A stretch of 64,000 bases of DNA from Pseudomonas fortuita (GTDB taxonomy: Bacteria > Pseudomonadota > Gammaproteobacteria > Pseudomonadales > Pseudomonadaceae): assembly GCF_026898135.2 (NCBI RefSeq), contig NZ_CP114035.2, forward strand, positions 5,993,501 to 6,057,500. Reading direction: 5' to 3'. The notes beneath the pieces were generated by a model. It worked only from the letters and a program-made list of their open reading frames with translations, was not told the DNA's origin and did not search any database. This document shows, piece by piece, positions 43,444 to 53,069 of the stretch; position 1 is the stretch's first letter; each line of letters starts with the position of its first letter. Position numbers and translations under genes: made by a program.

Positions 43444-44196
43444 ATGCGCCGTCTGTTTTCCCTGATTCTGCTGATGATCTGCACCGTGCCTGTCTGGGCA
43501 GACAACCTGGATCAACTGTACAAGGCCGCCGGCTGGCCCGACCAGCGCGCCCACTTCAACGATGCCCTGAGCGCCGCCCAGGAACGCTACCGCAACAGTT
43601 TGCCACCCGCCGTTTACCAGGCGCTGGTCAACAACAGCAACCAGCGCTTCCAGGCCCAGGCGGTGGACCGCCGCGCCCAGGCAAAGCTGCGCGCCACCTT
43701 GGCCAACCCGGCTCCGGCCCTGGCGTTCTTCCAGTCACCGCTAGGGCGCAAGGTGGTAGCAGCCGAACTCAAGGCCACCCGCAAGGACGAGCTGGCCAAG
43801 AACGCCAAGGGCCTGCCGAAGATCCAGGCCAGCGACGACCGCCTGCTGGTCATCGGCCACCTGGCCCAGGCCCTGCCAGCGCGTGAAGCCGGCGCCGAAG
43901 TGAGCCTGGCCATCGCCGGTGTGGCGGCCGATAGCCTCAGTTCGATGATCCCCGGCCTGTTCGGCGGCGGCCAGGCCCAGGGCCTGCTAGACGGCCAGCG
44001 CCAACGGCTGATGGGGCAGATTGGCGAAGACCTCAACAACACGCTGCTGTACGTCTACCGCGACTTGTCCGATGCCGAGCTGGAAGAGTTCGCCACCTTT
44101 GCCGAGTCGCCGGACGGCAAGGCCTACTACCAGGCGGCGTTGGCCGCTGTCCGCGCTGGCCTGGCGGTTGGCCAGAGCGCCAACGACCTGCAATGA
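43444..44196 (+). CDS. DUF2059-family exported protein
   Basis: 250 residues. Signal peptide RRLFSLILLMICTVPVWA. Mature part is all-helical: LDQLYKAAGWPDQRAHFNDA, a central Ala-rich region, and DLSDAELEEFATFAESPDGK near the end, which is the DUF2059 motif. Periplasmic, function unknown. Its stop directly abuts the stop of the convergent hydrolase gene (44197), leaving no intergenic space. Confidence 0.85.
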   Translation: MRRLFSLILLMICTVPVWADNLDQLYKAAGWPDQRAHFNDALSAAQERYRNSLPPAVYQALVNNSNQRFQAQAVDRRAQAKLRATLANPAPALAFFQSPLGRKVVAAELKATRKDELAKNAKGLPKIQASDDRLLVIGHLAQALPAREAGAEVSLAIAGVAADSLSSMIPGLFGGGQAQGLLDGQRQRLMGQIGEDLNNTLLYVYRDLSDAELEEFATFAESPDGKAYYQAALAAVRAGLAVGQSANDLQ

Positions 44197-45123
44197 TCAG
44201 CCCAGCCGCTGGTCGATGAAGTCGAAGTAGCGCTGGCGGATGCCCGGTAGCTCGTTGGCCAAGTGGTGACGGGCTTCGGGCAACATCAGGATCTGCGGCT
44301 CGGCAAACTTGGCCTTGAGCACTGCGAGGTTGTAAGGCCAGTCCACCGTACCATCGGCCTCCCCCTGCACGATCAACGGCCGCCGCGTGCTGCGTGGCGC
44401 GGCCTCGATGCGTTTGACCCAGGCGATCAGTGCACCCACCCAGGCGGTTGGCAAGCGGCGCGGTTGCAGCGGGTCGGCTTCCAGGAACGGCAGGAAGGCC
44501 GGGTCGTTGGTGTTCTCGCTGAAGCGTCGTTCGATGCCGTTGACGAAATGCCGCAGCACCCGATAGCTGAACTTCGACCAACGCCAGGAGCACGGCCGCA
44601 CCAGCGGTGCCAACAGGATGACCTGGCCATTGATCGGGCTGCGTGCGCCCTGGTGCAGCAGGTGGTCCACGGCAATGGCGCCGCCCGTGCTCTGCCCGCA
44701 CAGGTGCCAAAGGCGCGGCAGTTGCAGCAGGCGCGCCTGTTCGAACAGGGCGTCCAGCACCTGCTGGTACACTGCGAAATCACTGATGCTGGCCCGCTCA
44801 CCACTGGACAGGCCGTGGCCGGGCAGGTCGCAGCTGATCACGGCGAAACCCTGCTTGAGTGCCCACTCGATCACATGCCGGTAGAGGCCCATGTGGTCGT
44901 AGTAGCCGTGCAGCAAGAACAGCGTCGCGGTGGGCTGGTCGGGCAACCAGGCCTGCCCGACCAGGTCGAAGCCCGCCGCCTGGAAACCGCCCAGCCAGCT
45001 GTGTACCGGCAGGTTCAGGCCGTAGAAGCGCTGGTAGCCCTGCGCCTCGGTCGTTAACGGCTGGCGAGCGGCCAACGGCGCCAGGTGGGTGCGCAGGAGG
45101 TCGGGGTGAAAAGCAGCGGGCAT
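44197..45123 (-). CDS. Alpha/beta hydrolase (monoacylglycerol-lipase-like)
   Basis: 308 residues. Oxyanion segment LFLLHGYYDHMG, then ISCDLPGHGLSSGERASISD, nucleophile Ser in LCGQSTGGAIAV (G-x-S-x-G), Asp in IVQGEADGTVDW and His in EARHHLANE complete the triad. This is the Hydrolase_4 / lysophospholipase layout. ATG 45123 (MPAAFHPDLLR) is a reasonable start; upstream codons look non-coding. Likely an esterase or lysophospholipase; no signal peptide. Confidence 0.9.
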   Translation of the reverse strand: MPAAFHPDLLRTHLAPLAARQPLTTEAQGYQRFYGLNLPVHSWLGGFQAAGFDLVGQAWLPDQPTATLFLLHGYYDHMGLYRHVIEWALKQGFAVISCDLPGHGLSSGERASISDFAVYQQVLDALFEQARLLQLPRLWHLCGQSTGGAIAVDHLLHQGARSPINGQVILLAPLVRPCSWRWSKFSYRVLRHFVNGIERRFSENTNDPAFLPFLEADPLQPRRLPTAWVGALIAWVKRIEAAPRSTRRPLIVQGEADGTVDWPYNLAVLKAKFAEPQILMLPEARHHLANELPGIRQRYFDFIDQRLG

Positions 45124-45246
45124 CGAGCACATCCACATTGATGCAAGTATTGATCTGGAATCTTCAGCTCTGGCCGGCGTCATGGCAAGCTTGCTCACCT
45201 TTGAACAACCACTGTCTTGCACAAAGCCTGAAAGCTGGCGCGATCA

Positions 45247-45336
45247 CTGTGGGAGCGGGCTTGTCCCGCGAACACCGGCAACGCCGGTGCCATCCACCGC
45301 GTCGCCTGCTTCGCGGGACAAGCCCGCCCCCACAAA
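45247..45336. repeat. Pair of inverted REP elements
   Basis: TGTGGGAGCGGGCTTGTCCC with GCGAACACCGG, and the inverse GCTTCGCGGGACAAGCCCGC with CCCCACA, about 45 bp apart, just before the thioredoxin-like gene. Confidence 0.88.
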
Positions 45337-45352
45337 GGGTCACCGAGTCGTC

Positions 45353-45922
45353 ATGAATAGCCGAATCATCAAACCGCTGTGCACGGTAATCGCCTTATTG
45401 GTCAGCGCCGTCATACTCTGGCAGGCCTACACCACCTTCCAGGCCCGCTACCTGCGCCCGTTCGACAACCAGGCCACGCTGTTCGACGGCAGCCAGCTGC
45501 AACTACCGGCCGAGCTGGCCGGCCACGGCCCGGTTCGTGTGGTGCATTTCTGGGACCCCGCGTGCCCGTGCAATGTCGGCAACCAGCAGCACCTGGGCGA
45601 CCTGGTCAGCCAGTTCGCAGGCCGCGGCGTTACCTTCCACGTGCTGCAAAAGCCCGGCAGCCACGGCCAACTGCCCGCCAACCTCACCGCCCTGAAGCCC
45701 ATCGCCAACCTGCCCGGCAGCGAGCACCTGCCCGCCTCCCCGGCCGTGGCCATCTGGGACCGACAAGGCCGCCTGGCCTACTTCGGCCCCTACAGCGAGG
45801 GTGCGGTGTGCAATGCCAGCAACAGTTTCGTCGAGCCAATGCTCAAGGCCCTGCTCGACGGCCGCCAGGTCAGCGCCTCCAATACACTGGCAGTGGGCTG
45901 CTACTGCCCCTGGGCGGGCTGA
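45353..45922 (+). CDS. Membrane-anchored thioredoxin-like protein (DUF6436 type)
   Basis: 189 residues. A single N-terminal span (LCTVIALLVSAVILWQAYTT) precedes a thioredoxin-like domain: VVHFWDPACPCNVGNQQHL has C-P-C in place of the usual CxxC, and ASPAVAIWDRQGRLAYFGPY is the cis-Pro strand. A second Cys pair, GCYCPW, ends the protein. Periplasmic orientation is expected; the role may be redox or metal handling. The last 22 bp overlap the convergent acetyltransferase gene. Confidence 0.8.
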   Translation: MNSRIIKPLCTVIALLVSAVILWQAYTTFQARYLRPFDNQATLFDGSQLQLPAELAGHGPVRVVHFWDPACPCNVGNQQHLGDLVSQFAGRGVTFHVLQKPGSHGQLPANLTALKPIANLPGSEHLPASPAVAIWDRQGRLAYFGPYSEGAVCNASNSFVEPMLKALLDGRQVSASNTLAVGCYCPWAG

Positions 45923-46467
45923 CGCACCCGCGCCGGGTTACCCACCACCGTCGCACCCGCCGGCACATCCCGGGTCACCACACTACCGGCACCCACCACG
46001 GCATTGTCGCCAATGGTCACCCCCGGCAGGATGATCGCCGCGCCGCCGATCCACACGTTGTTGCCAATGGTCACCGGCCGCCCGCTCTCCAGCCCGCTGC
46101 GCCGCACTTCGGGGTCGAGCGGATGGTCGGCGGCGTAGATCTGGACGTTGGGGCCGATCTGGCAGTCATCGCCGATACGCACCGGCACCACATCGAGGAT
46201 CACGCAGTTGAAGTTCATGAAGGTATTGCGGCCAATACTGATGTTGTAGCCGTAGTCGCAATAGAACGGCGGGCGGATCACCGTGCCTTCGCCAACGTGG
46301 GCAAAGTGCTCCACCAGCAACCCATGACGTGCATCGTTGAGCAATTCGACACTGCTGTTGTAACGGTGCATCCAGTGCTTGTTGGCGATCTGCTCGGCTT
46401 GCAGCTCAGGGCAGCCAGCGTGGTAGAGCTGGCCTGTGAGCATTTTCTGTTTTTCGCTGAGGGACAT
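45901..46467 (-). CDS. Maltose/galactoside-type O-acetyltransferase
   Basis: 188 residues. The N-terminal Mac domain (SEKQKMLTGQLYHAGCPELQ) is followed by left-handed beta-helix hexapeptide repeats (FYCDYGYNISIGRNTFMNFN, NVWIGGAAIILPGVTIGDNA, VVGAGSVVTRDVPAG) with the catalytic His in ADHPLD. It acetylates sugars or similar hydroxyls with acetyl-CoA. AGGAG precedes ATG 46467. Convergent 22-bp overlap with the thioredoxin-like gene. Confidence 0.93.
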   Translation of the reverse strand: MSLSEKQKMLTGQLYHAGCPELQAEQIANKHWMHRYNSSVELLNDARHGLLVEHFAHVGEGTVIRPPFYCDYGYNISIGRNTFMNFNCVILDVVPVRIGDDCQIGPNVQIYAADHPLDPEVRRSGLESGRPVTIGNNVWIGGAAIILPGVTIGDNAVVGAGSVVTRDVPAGATVVGNPARVRQPAQGQ

Positions 46468-46554
46468 GGAAACTCCTTCCTGGGGGCTATGCTCTGTTCG
46501 CGAATCCACCGATGATCGGACCACATTTTCTGCTTGAACGCACAAGGAGTCTGC

Positions 46555-48918
46555 ATGAAGCGCAGCCTGACCCTGTTGGCCGTGGTTGTGGCCGTAGCCG
46601 CTGGCGTCGGTTACTGGTACGTGCAGGGCAAACTGCCACAGCGCGAGGGCGAGGTGGCCATGGCCGGCCTGCAAGCGCCGGTCAGCGTGCGCTACGACGC
46701 CCGCGGCGTGCCGCACCTGCAAGCGCAGAGCGAGCCAGACCTGTATCGCGCCCTGGGCTATGTGCATGCCCAGGACCGGCTGTTCCAGATGGAGATAATG
46801 CGGCGCCTGGCCCGTGGCGAACTGGCCGAGGTGCTTGGCGACAAGCTGCTACCCACCGACACCCTGTTCCGCAGCCTGCGCATTCGCGAGCAGGCCGCCC
46901 TGATGGCCAGCCGTCAGGACCCGCAGTCACCTGCCTGGCAGGCCCTGCAAGCCTACCTCGACGGGGTCAACAGCTGGCAGGCCAGCCATCCCAAGCCCAT
47001 GGAGTTCGACCTGCTCGGCATCACGCCGCGTCCGTTCACCGCCGAAGACACTCTGAGCATCGCCGGTTACCTGGCCTACAGCTTCGCGGCCGCGTTTCGC
47101 ACCGAGCCCGCACTGACCTACATCCGCGACCAGCTGGGGCCTGAATACCTGAACATCTTCGACCTCGGTTGGCAGCCCGAAGGCGCCCTCGGCACACCAC
47201 TGGCCGCTGCCGATTGGCAAAGCCTGGAGGCCCTCGCCCGGCTCAGCCATGACGCACTGGGCGAGGCCGGTATCCCGCAGTTCGAAGGCAGCAACGCCTG
47301 GGCAGTGGCCGGCAGCCATACCCGCAGTGGCAAGCCGCTGCTGGCCGGCGACCCGCATATCGGCTTCGCGGTGCCCGCGGTGTGGTACGAGGCCGAACTG
47401 TCAGCACCCGGCTTCAACCTGTATGGCTACTTCCAGGCGCTCAACCCGTTCGCCTTGCTGGGCCATAACCGCGACTTCGGCTGGAGCCTGACCATGTTCC
47501 AGAACGACGACCTCGACCTGATCGCCGAGCGCACCAACCCTGCCGACCCCAACCAGGTCATGGTCGACGGCAAATGGCAGGCGTTGCAAAAGACCGAACA
47601 GCAGATCGCGGTGAAAGGCGAAGCGCCGGTGACCCTCAGCCTGCGCCGCTCGCCCCATGGCCCGATCGTCAACGACGTGCTGGGCGCCTCGGCCGGGTCA
47701 ACGCCAATCGCCATGTGGTGGGCGTTTCTGGAAACCGAAAACCCGATCCTCGAAGGTTTCTACCAGCTCAACCGTGCCGATACCCTGGGCAAGATGCGCG
47801 ATGCCGCTGCCAAGGTTCACGCGCCGGGGCTTAACTTTGTCTGGGCCAATGCGGGTGGCGATATCGGTTGGTGGGCGGCGGCAAAGCTGCCAATCCGCCC
47901 CGACGGCGTCGACCCGGCATTCATCCTCGACGGTGCCAGCGCGCAGGCCGACAAGCTCGGTTTCTACCCTTTCAACGTTAACCCGCAGCAGGAAAACCCG
48001 GCCCGCGGCTATATCGTCTCGGCCAACTACCAGCCGCCGGCAGCGGTGCCGATACCGGGTTACTACAACCTGCCCGACCGTGGCCGCCAACTCGACCGAC
48101 AGCTGGCCAACCCTGATGTGAAATGGGATACGCAGAACAGCCAGGCACTGCAGCTGGACTCGGCCAGCGATCACGGTCCACGCACCCTTGCACCGCTACT
48201 GGCAACGCTGCGCGCGGTGGCCGAAGGTGACGAAGAAAAGGAGCTGGTCGAGCAGCTGGCTGCCTGGCGCGGCGACTACCCGCTGGACTCGACCAGCGCC
48301 ACGTTGTTCAACCAGTTCCTCTACGAACTGGCATTCGCGGCCCTGCATGACGAACTGGGCGACACGTGGTTCCCGGTACTGATCAGCACCCGCGCCATCG
48401 ACGCTGCCTTGCCACGCCTGGCCGCGGATGCCGACTCACCCTGGTGGAACACCCGCGGTGGCAACCAGCGTACCGACCGTACCGCAGTCGTGCGCACGGC
48501 TTGGCAGAGCAGCTTGAAGCACTTGCGTGACGCCTTGGGCAGCGACCCGGCCCGCTGGCAATGGGGCAAGGCGCATACCCTGACCCACAACCACCCGCTG
48601 GGGGTAAAGAAGCCGCTGAACCTGCTGTTCAACGTCGGGCCGTTCGCCGCACCCGGTACCCATGAAGTGCCCAACAACCTCTCGGCGAAGATCGGCCCGG
48701 CGCCATGGCCGGTGACCTATGGGCCGTCGACGCGGCGGCTGATCGACTTTGCCGATGCCGGGCAGGCACTGACCATCAACCCGGTCGGGCAGAGTGGCGT
48801 GCTGTTCGACAGGCATTATGCAGACCAGGCCAAGGGGTATGTGCAGGGGCAGTATGAGCGGGCGCAGATGGGGGTGATTCCGGCGCAGAGTACCCTGAGG
48901 CTGGTACCGGGTGGGTGA
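46555..48918 (+). CDS. Penicillin acylase-family Ntn hydrolase
   Basis: 787 residues. Signal or anchor (LTLLAVVVAVAAGVGYWYV), alpha-subunit region (YRALGYVHAQDRLFQMEIMR), and the autoproteolysis site GSNAWAVAG (Ser becomes the beta-chain N-terminus, about residue 245), then LLAGDPHIGFAVPAVWYEAE and HGPIVND. In pseudomonads such enzymes include acyl-homoserine-lactone acylases (PvdQ, QuiP) and true penicillin acylases; which one applies cannot be settled here. Periplasmic, heterodimeric after processing. AAGGAG lies before ATG 46555. Confidence 0.9.
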   Translation: MKRSLTLLAVVVAVAAGVGYWYVQGKLPQREGEVAMAGLQAPVSVRYDARGVPHLQAQSEPDLYRALGYVHAQDRLFQMEIMRRLARGELAEVLGDKLLPTDTLFRSLRIREQAALMASRQDPQSPAWQALQAYLDGVNSWQASHPKPMEFDLLGITPRPFTAEDTLSIAGYLAYSFAAAFRTEPALTYIRDQLGPEYLNIFDLGWQPEGALGTPLAAADWQSLEALARLSHDALGEAGIPQFEGSNAWAVAGSHTRSGKPLLAGDPHIGFAVPAVWYEAELSAPGFNLYGYFQALNPFALLGHNRDFGWSLTMFQNDDLDLIAERTNPADPNQVMVDGKWQALQKTEQQIAVKGEAPVTLSLRRSPHGPIVNDVLGASAGSTPIAMWWAFLETENPILEGFYQLNRADTLGKMRDAAAKVHAPGLNFVWANAGGDIGWWAAAKLPIRPDGVDPAFILDGASAQADKLGFYPFNVNPQQENPARGYIVSANYQPPAAVPIPGYYNLPDRGRQLDRQLANPDVKWDTQNSQALQLDSASDHGPRTLAPLLATLRAVAEGDEEKELVEQLAAWRGDYPLDSTSATLFNQFLYELAFAALHDELGDTWFPVLISTRAIDAALPRLAADADSPWWNTRGGNQRTDRTAVVRTAWQSSLKHLRDALGSDPARWQWGKAHTLTHNHPLGVKKPLNLLFNVGPFAAPGTHEVPNNLSAKIGPAPWPVTYGPSTRRLIDFADAGQALTINPVGQSGVLFDRHYADQAKGYVQGQYERAQMGVIPAQSTLRLVPGG

Positions 48919-48952
48919 TCGATGGGGCCGCAAAGCGGCCCCAATTACACGG

Positions 48953-49825
48953 TCAGCCCTGCCACTTGCCCCCTTCGACAATCACGCTTTCCGGCTTGGT
49001 GTCATCGCTCAGTTCCTTGCGCACATACTGGTCATACAGTTTCAGCAGAAACTTCTCTTCCCCCAACTTGGCCAGCTCGGCATTCACCCAGTCACGCAGC
49101 TCGGTATTGCCCTTCTTGACCGCTGGCGCAATCGGCGCTTCGTCACCCAGCAGCTGCGGCAGCACGCGGTAGCCCGGGTTCTGCTTGGCCCAGCTGAACA
49201 GGATCAGGTTGTCCTGGGCATAGGCATCGCCACGGCCAGTGGCCAGGGCTTGCAGCGACTCGCTGTTCTTCTCGAACTTGAGCAGTTTCCACTCAGGGTG
49301 GTGCTTGGTCAGCCAGATGTCGGCCGTGGTGCCGGTGATGACGATGATGGTTTTGTCGGCCAGGTCGTCAAGCTTCTGCACCGGGCTGCCATCTGCAACA
49401 ATGGCCTGCACGGCAACGCGCAGGTTGGGGTTGGTGAAGTCCACCGCTTCCTTGCGCTCCGGGGTGACGGTCATGTTGGCGAGGATCAGATCGACCTTGT
49501 CGCTCTGCAGGAACGGAATACGGCTGGCCGGTTCCACGGCAACGAACTCGACCTTGTTTTCATCACCCAGCAGGTCCTTGGCCAGGCGCCGGCCGATGTC
49601 AGTGTCAAAGCCCACATAGCGGCCTTTTTCATCGACGAAGCCAAACGGCGGTTTGTCGGTGAACACCCCGACAATCAGCTTGTCGCGGGCCTTGATGGTT
49701 TCCAGGTAGCTGGTGGCTGGCGACGCCGCTGCCGGCTTGGGCGGTTCTTCGGCCTTGTTGCAACCGGCGAGCAGGGCCAGGCCGAACAACGGCGCCAGCA
49801 GTTTGGTGAGGTTGGCAGTTTTCAT
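48953..49825 (-). CDS. Amino-acid ABC transporter substrate-binding lipoprotein
   Basis: 290 residues. Lipobox LFGLALLAGC (Cys about 22) marks a lipoprotein or membrane-attached binding protein. Family-3 binding motifs: DKLIVGVFTDKPPFGFVDEK, YVGFDTDIGRRLAKDLLGD, LILANMTVTPERKEAVDFT. Fits glutamate/glutamine/aspartate-type substrates. It is the last gene of a four-gene operon; its start overlaps the ATPase stop by 4 bp. Confidence 0.93.
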   Translation of the reverse strand: MKTANLTKLLAPLFGLALLAGCNKAEEPPKPAAASPATSYLETIKARDKLIVGVFTDKPPFGFVDEKGRYVGFDTDIGRRLAKDLLGDENKVEFVAVEPASRIPFLQSDKVDLILANMTVTPERKEAVDFTNPNLRVAVQAIVADGSPVQKLDDLADKTIIVITGTTADIWLTKHHPEWKLLKFEKNSESLQALATGRGDAYAQDNLILFSWAKQNPGYRVLPQLLGDEAPIAPAVKKGNTELRDWVNAELAKLGEEKFLLKLYDQYVRKELSDDTKPESVIVEGGKWQG

Positions 49826-50595
49826 GACAGTTCCTTGTGCAGTGTCTTTGGCAGGCTTTCTACGAAGGAGAATTTCTCCAGGAACTGCTGCGCGCGTGCG
49901 GTCTGCGGTTTGGTGAAGAAGCTCTCGGGGTCGCCTTGTTCAAGGATCCTGCCGGCCTCCATGAACACGATGCGGTCGGCCACCGCGCGAGCGAAGGCCA
50001 TTTCGTGGGTAACGATGAGCAAGGTCATGCCGTCGCGGGCCAGGCCCTGGATCACTTGCAGCACCTCCTTGACCATTTCCGGGTCGAGGGCGGCGGTAAC
50101 CTCGTCGAACAGCATCACCTCGGGGTTCATGCACAGTGAGCGCACGATGGCGATGCGCTGTTGCTGGCCGCCGGACAATTGCCGGGGGAAGGCGTCGCGT
50201 TTGTCCAGCAGGCCGACCCGCGCCAGCAGCGCCTCGGCCTGGGCCTGGGCCTCGGCGCGTTCGCGTTTTTGTACCTTGAGCGGGCCAAGCAGCAGGTTGT
50301 CGATCACGCTCATGTGGCCGAACAGGTGATAGCTCTGGAACACCATGCCCACCCGCTGGCGGACGTGGCGCCAGTCGGTGCGCGGGTCAAGCAGCTCTAG
50401 CCCGCCCAGCCGCAGGTGGCCACTGTGGGCCTGCTCCAGGCCGTTCAGGCAGCGCAGCAGCGTGCTCTTGCCGCAACCGCTGGGGCCGAGGATGACCACC
50501 ACTTCGCCGGCCGCCACCTTGAGGTCGACGTCCTTGAGCACCTGGTGCTCGGCAAAAAACTTGTTGAAACCCTGGAATTCGATCAATGCGCTCAT
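49822..50595 (-). CDS. Amino-acid ABC transporter ATP-binding protein
   Basis: 257 residues. Walker A GPSGCGKSTLL, Q-loop MVFQSYHLFGH, signature LSGGQQQRIAI, Walker B VMLFDEVTAALD, and switch His in VTHEM: a complete polar-amino-acid-type ATPase (GlnQ/GltL). ATG 50595 overlaps the stop of the permease upstream (ATGA). Powers uptake with the two permeases. Confidence 0.95.
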   Translation of the reverse strand: MSALIEFQGFNKFFAEHQVLKDVDLKVAAGEVVVILGPSGCGKSTLLRCLNGLEQAHSGHLRLGGLELLDPRTDWRHVRQRVGMVFQSYHLFGHMSVIDNLLLGPLKVQKRERAEAQAQAEALLARVGLLDKRDAFPRQLSGGQQQRIAIVRSLCMNPEVMLFDEVTAALDPEMVKEVLQVIQGLARDGMTLLIVTHEMAFARAVADRIVFMEAGRILEQGDPESFFTKPQTARAQQFLEKFSFVESLPKTLHKELS

Positions 50596-51251
50596 GAGTG
50601 TGCCCAGCGGCGTTCCAGCACGCGCGAAGCGGCGGACAGCGGATAACAGATGATGAAGAAGAACAGGAACAAGGCGCCGTAGATCAGCACCGATTCGTAG
50701 GTGCGTTCGATGATCTGCTGGCCGGCCTTGATCACCTCGACCACGCCGATCAGCACCGCCAGCGAGCTGGTCTTGATGATCCGCGTGTAGATGTTGATGG
50801 TCGGCGGGGTCATGCGCTTGAGTGCCTGGGGCAGCAACACGTAGCCATACAGCTGCCAGCCGGCCAGGCCGATCGACAGCCCGGCCTCGCGCTGGCCACG
50901 TGGCAGCGATGCCAATGCACCGCGCACTACCTCGCCCACCTCGCTGGCGCCCCACAGGGCCAAAACCAGCACGGCGCACCAGAAGCTGGGGATGCTCAGG
51001 GCAAAGAAGATCGGCAGGCCAAAGAACACCAGGTACAGCCAGACCAGCACCGGGATGGCGCGGAACAGCTCCAGGTACACCTGCAAGACGATGTTCAGGG
51101 CACGGTTGCCCACGGTTGCCAGCACGCCGTACAGCACGCCACCCAGCGTTGCGAACAGGATGCCCAGCGCCGAGATGGCCAAGGTCTGCGCGGCGCCGCC
51201 AGCCAGCTGCGGCAACGCCTGCAGCAACAGTTCAGATGCCGAACTGGCCAT
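50592..51251 (-). CDS. Amino-acid ABC transporter permease
   Basis: 219 residues, five or six spans, with the EAA loop ALASLPRGQREAGLSIGLAG and the adjoining LPQALKRMTPP. HisMQ/GlnP-type permease paired with the other permease. Its ATG overlaps the end of the upstream permease gene by 20 bp. Confidence 0.94.
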   Translation of the reverse strand: MASSASELLLQALPQLAGGAAQTLAISALGILFATLGGVLYGVLATVGNRALNIVLQVYLELFRAIPVLVWLYLVFFGLPIFFALSIPSFWCAVLVLALWGASEVGEVVRGALASLPRGQREAGLSIGLAGWQLYGYVLLPQALKRMTPPTINIYTRIIKTSSLAVLIGVVEVIKAGQQIIERTYESVLIYGALFLFFFIICYPLSAASRVLERRWAHS

Positions 51252-51897
51252 GTTGCAGCCTCCTTTCCACGTAGCGCAGCAGCAACGACAGCGGCAGGAA
51301 CAGCAGCACGCAGAGCAAGGTCAGCACGGTGAGCATTTCGTAGGTCTTGTAGTACAGCGCGATGTAGTTCTTGGTGGTATAGAGGATTTCCGGCACGGCC
51401 ACCGCCGACACCACGGTGGTTTCCTTGAGCAGGAAGATGAAATTGGCAAACAGTGCCGGCAAGCTGAGGATAGTGGCCTGGGGCAGCACCACATGGCGCA
51501 GTAGCTGGCCCTCGGACAGGCCGATGGAGCGCCCGGATTCGAGCTGGGCGCGCGGCACGGCCTCGATGCCGGCCCGCAACACCTCGGTAAGATAGGCACC
51601 GCCCATGAAGGTCATGGTGATGATCGCTGCGCTGAAACCGGAAATTTTCAGCCCCAGGCTCGGCAAGGCGAAGTAGACGAAGAACAGCTGGATCAGCAGC
51701 GGCGTGTTGCGCGCCAGCTCCACGTAGGCTTTGACCAGTCGCCACAGGTAGGGGGTGCGTAGTACCAGCAGCGTGGCATTGACCAGGGCGACCAGTAGCG
51801 AGGTGGCAATGGCGATCAGGCCTACCTGCAAGGTCACGCCCACGGCCTTGAGGAAGGCGGGTAACGTGCTGAGGATGAATGCGGTGTCGAGGGTCAT
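51232..51897 (-). CDS. Amino-acid ABC transporter permease (first gene of operon)
   Basis: 221 residues. Spans and the EAA loop AVPRAQLESGRSIGLSEGQL with VVLPQATILSLP. Partner of the downstream permease in a heterodimeric channel. Start 51897 (MTLDTAFIL) is used; the upstream codons to 51930 look non-coding. The AT-rich region 51940-51990, with AATAAA-TACC-TTTATT, probably holds the promoter and an operator. Confidence 0.92.
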   Translation of the reverse strand: MTLDTAFILSTLPAFLKAVGVTLQVGLIAIATSLLVALVNATLLVLRTPYLWRLVKAYVELARNTPLLIQLFFVYFALPSLGLKISGFSAAIITMTFMGGAYLTEVLRAGIEAVPRAQLESGRSIGLSEGQLLRHVVLPQATILSLPALFANFIFLLKETTVVSAVAVPEILYTTKNYIALYYKTYEMLTVLTLLCVLLFLPLSLLLRYVERRLQHGQFGI

Positions 51898-52053
51898 GGG
51901 TAGAGCAAGTCTGCAGGGTGCGCGGGGCACGATTGCTAGACTCTAATGATCTAAAAAATTTTTAATAAATACCTTTATTGCATATGCATATCACCAAGCA
52001 TTTTTCACCGGGCATACATCCTGGGGCTGCTTTGCAGCCCAAGATACAGAAAC

Positions 52054-52080
52054 AAAAACGCCGACACAGGGGTGTCGGCG
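52054..52080 (-). terminator. Terminator of the MetQ-like gene
   Basis: CGCCGACAC-AGGG-GTGTCGGCG with AAAAA before it on the plus strand, giving a T-run on the minus strand, 28 nt after the gene stop. Confidence 0.9.
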
Positions 52081-52108
52081 TTGGGTTATGCAGGGTATCG
52101 CAAGCGAA

Positions 52109-52894
52109 TCAGAACGCCGGCAGCACAGCCCCCTGATACTTCTTGGCAATGAATTCCTTCACTTCCGGGCTGGTCAGGGCCTTGGCCAGTTTCTGGATGG
52201 CTTCGCTGTCCTTGTTGTCCGGGCGGGCAACCAGGAAGTTCACGTATGGCGAGTCAGCGCCTTCGATCACCAGCGCATCCTTGGCCGGGTTCAGGCCGGC
52301 TTCCAGCGCGTAGTTGGTGTTGATCATGTCCAGGTCGACCTGGTCCAGCACACGCGGCAGCATGGCCGACTCAAGCTCGCGGAACTTCAGCTTTTTCGGG
52401 TTTTCGGCAATGTCCTTGGGGGTGGCCAGGGCATTCTTCGGGTCTTTCAGGGTGATCAGGCCAGCCTTCTGCAGCAGGATCAGGGCGCGGCCGCTGTTGC
52501 TGCCTTCGTTAGGGATGGCCACAGTAGCGCCTTCCTTCAGCTCAGACAGGTTCTTGATCTTCTTCGAGTAGCCACCGAAGGGTTCGACGTGTACGCCGAT
52601 CACCGTTTCCAGGTGCGTGCCCTTACCTTCGTTGAAACTCTTCAGGTAAGGCAGGGTCTGGAAGTAGTTGGCGTCAAGGCGCTTCTGGTCCACCTGCACG
52701 TTCGGCTGCACGTAGTCGGTGAAGACCTTGATTTCCAGGTCCACGCCTTCCTTGGCCAGAGCAGGCTTGATCAGCTCAAGAATCTCGGCGTGGGGTACCG
52801 GGGTAGCGGCAACCACCAGTTTCTCGGCGGCGGCGGCCAGGCCTGAGAACGACAGGGCAGCGGCCAGGGCGGTGGTCAGCAGGGTCTTCTTCAT
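52109..52894 (-). CDS. MetQ/NlpA-family substrate-binding protein
   Basis: 261 residues. Signal peptide TTALAAALSFSGLAAAAEK without a lipobox, then the NlpA-family pattern: VVAATPVPHAEILELIKPAL, FTDYVQPNVQVDQKRLDANY, VAIPNEGSNSGRALILLQKA and INTNYALEAGL. Binds methionine or a related sulfur compound; no MetI/MetN genes are next to it, so it must use a transporter elsewhere. AT-rich upstream DNA contains TTATTCCGTAAC (52990-53001), similar to elements before the sulfur genes. Confidence 0.9.
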   Translation of the reverse strand: MKKTLLTTALAAALSFSGLAAAAEKLVVAATPVPHAEILELIKPALAKEGVDLEIKVFTDYVQPNVQVDQKRLDANYFQTLPYLKSFNEGKGTHLETVIGVHVEPFGGYSKKIKNLSELKEGATVAIPNEGSNSGRALILLQKAGLITLKDPKNALATPKDIAENPKKLKFRELESAMLPRVLDQVDLDMINTNYALEAGLNPAKDALVIEGADSPYVNFLVARPDNKDSEAIQKLAKALTSPEVKEFIAKKYQGAVLPAF

Positions 52895-53069
52895 GGTGGT
52901 CCTTGTTCTGAATCTGGGCCATCGGCGATGGCGAATCGGGTGCCCAACCGGTTCACCAGCGGGCATGAGGCGGACAATACCTAGATTTTTTATTCCGTAA
53001 CAATATCTTTTATTTAGCTGCTTATTCCAAAAACAACATGCCACCAGCCACTTTGCTTATGAGCGATGT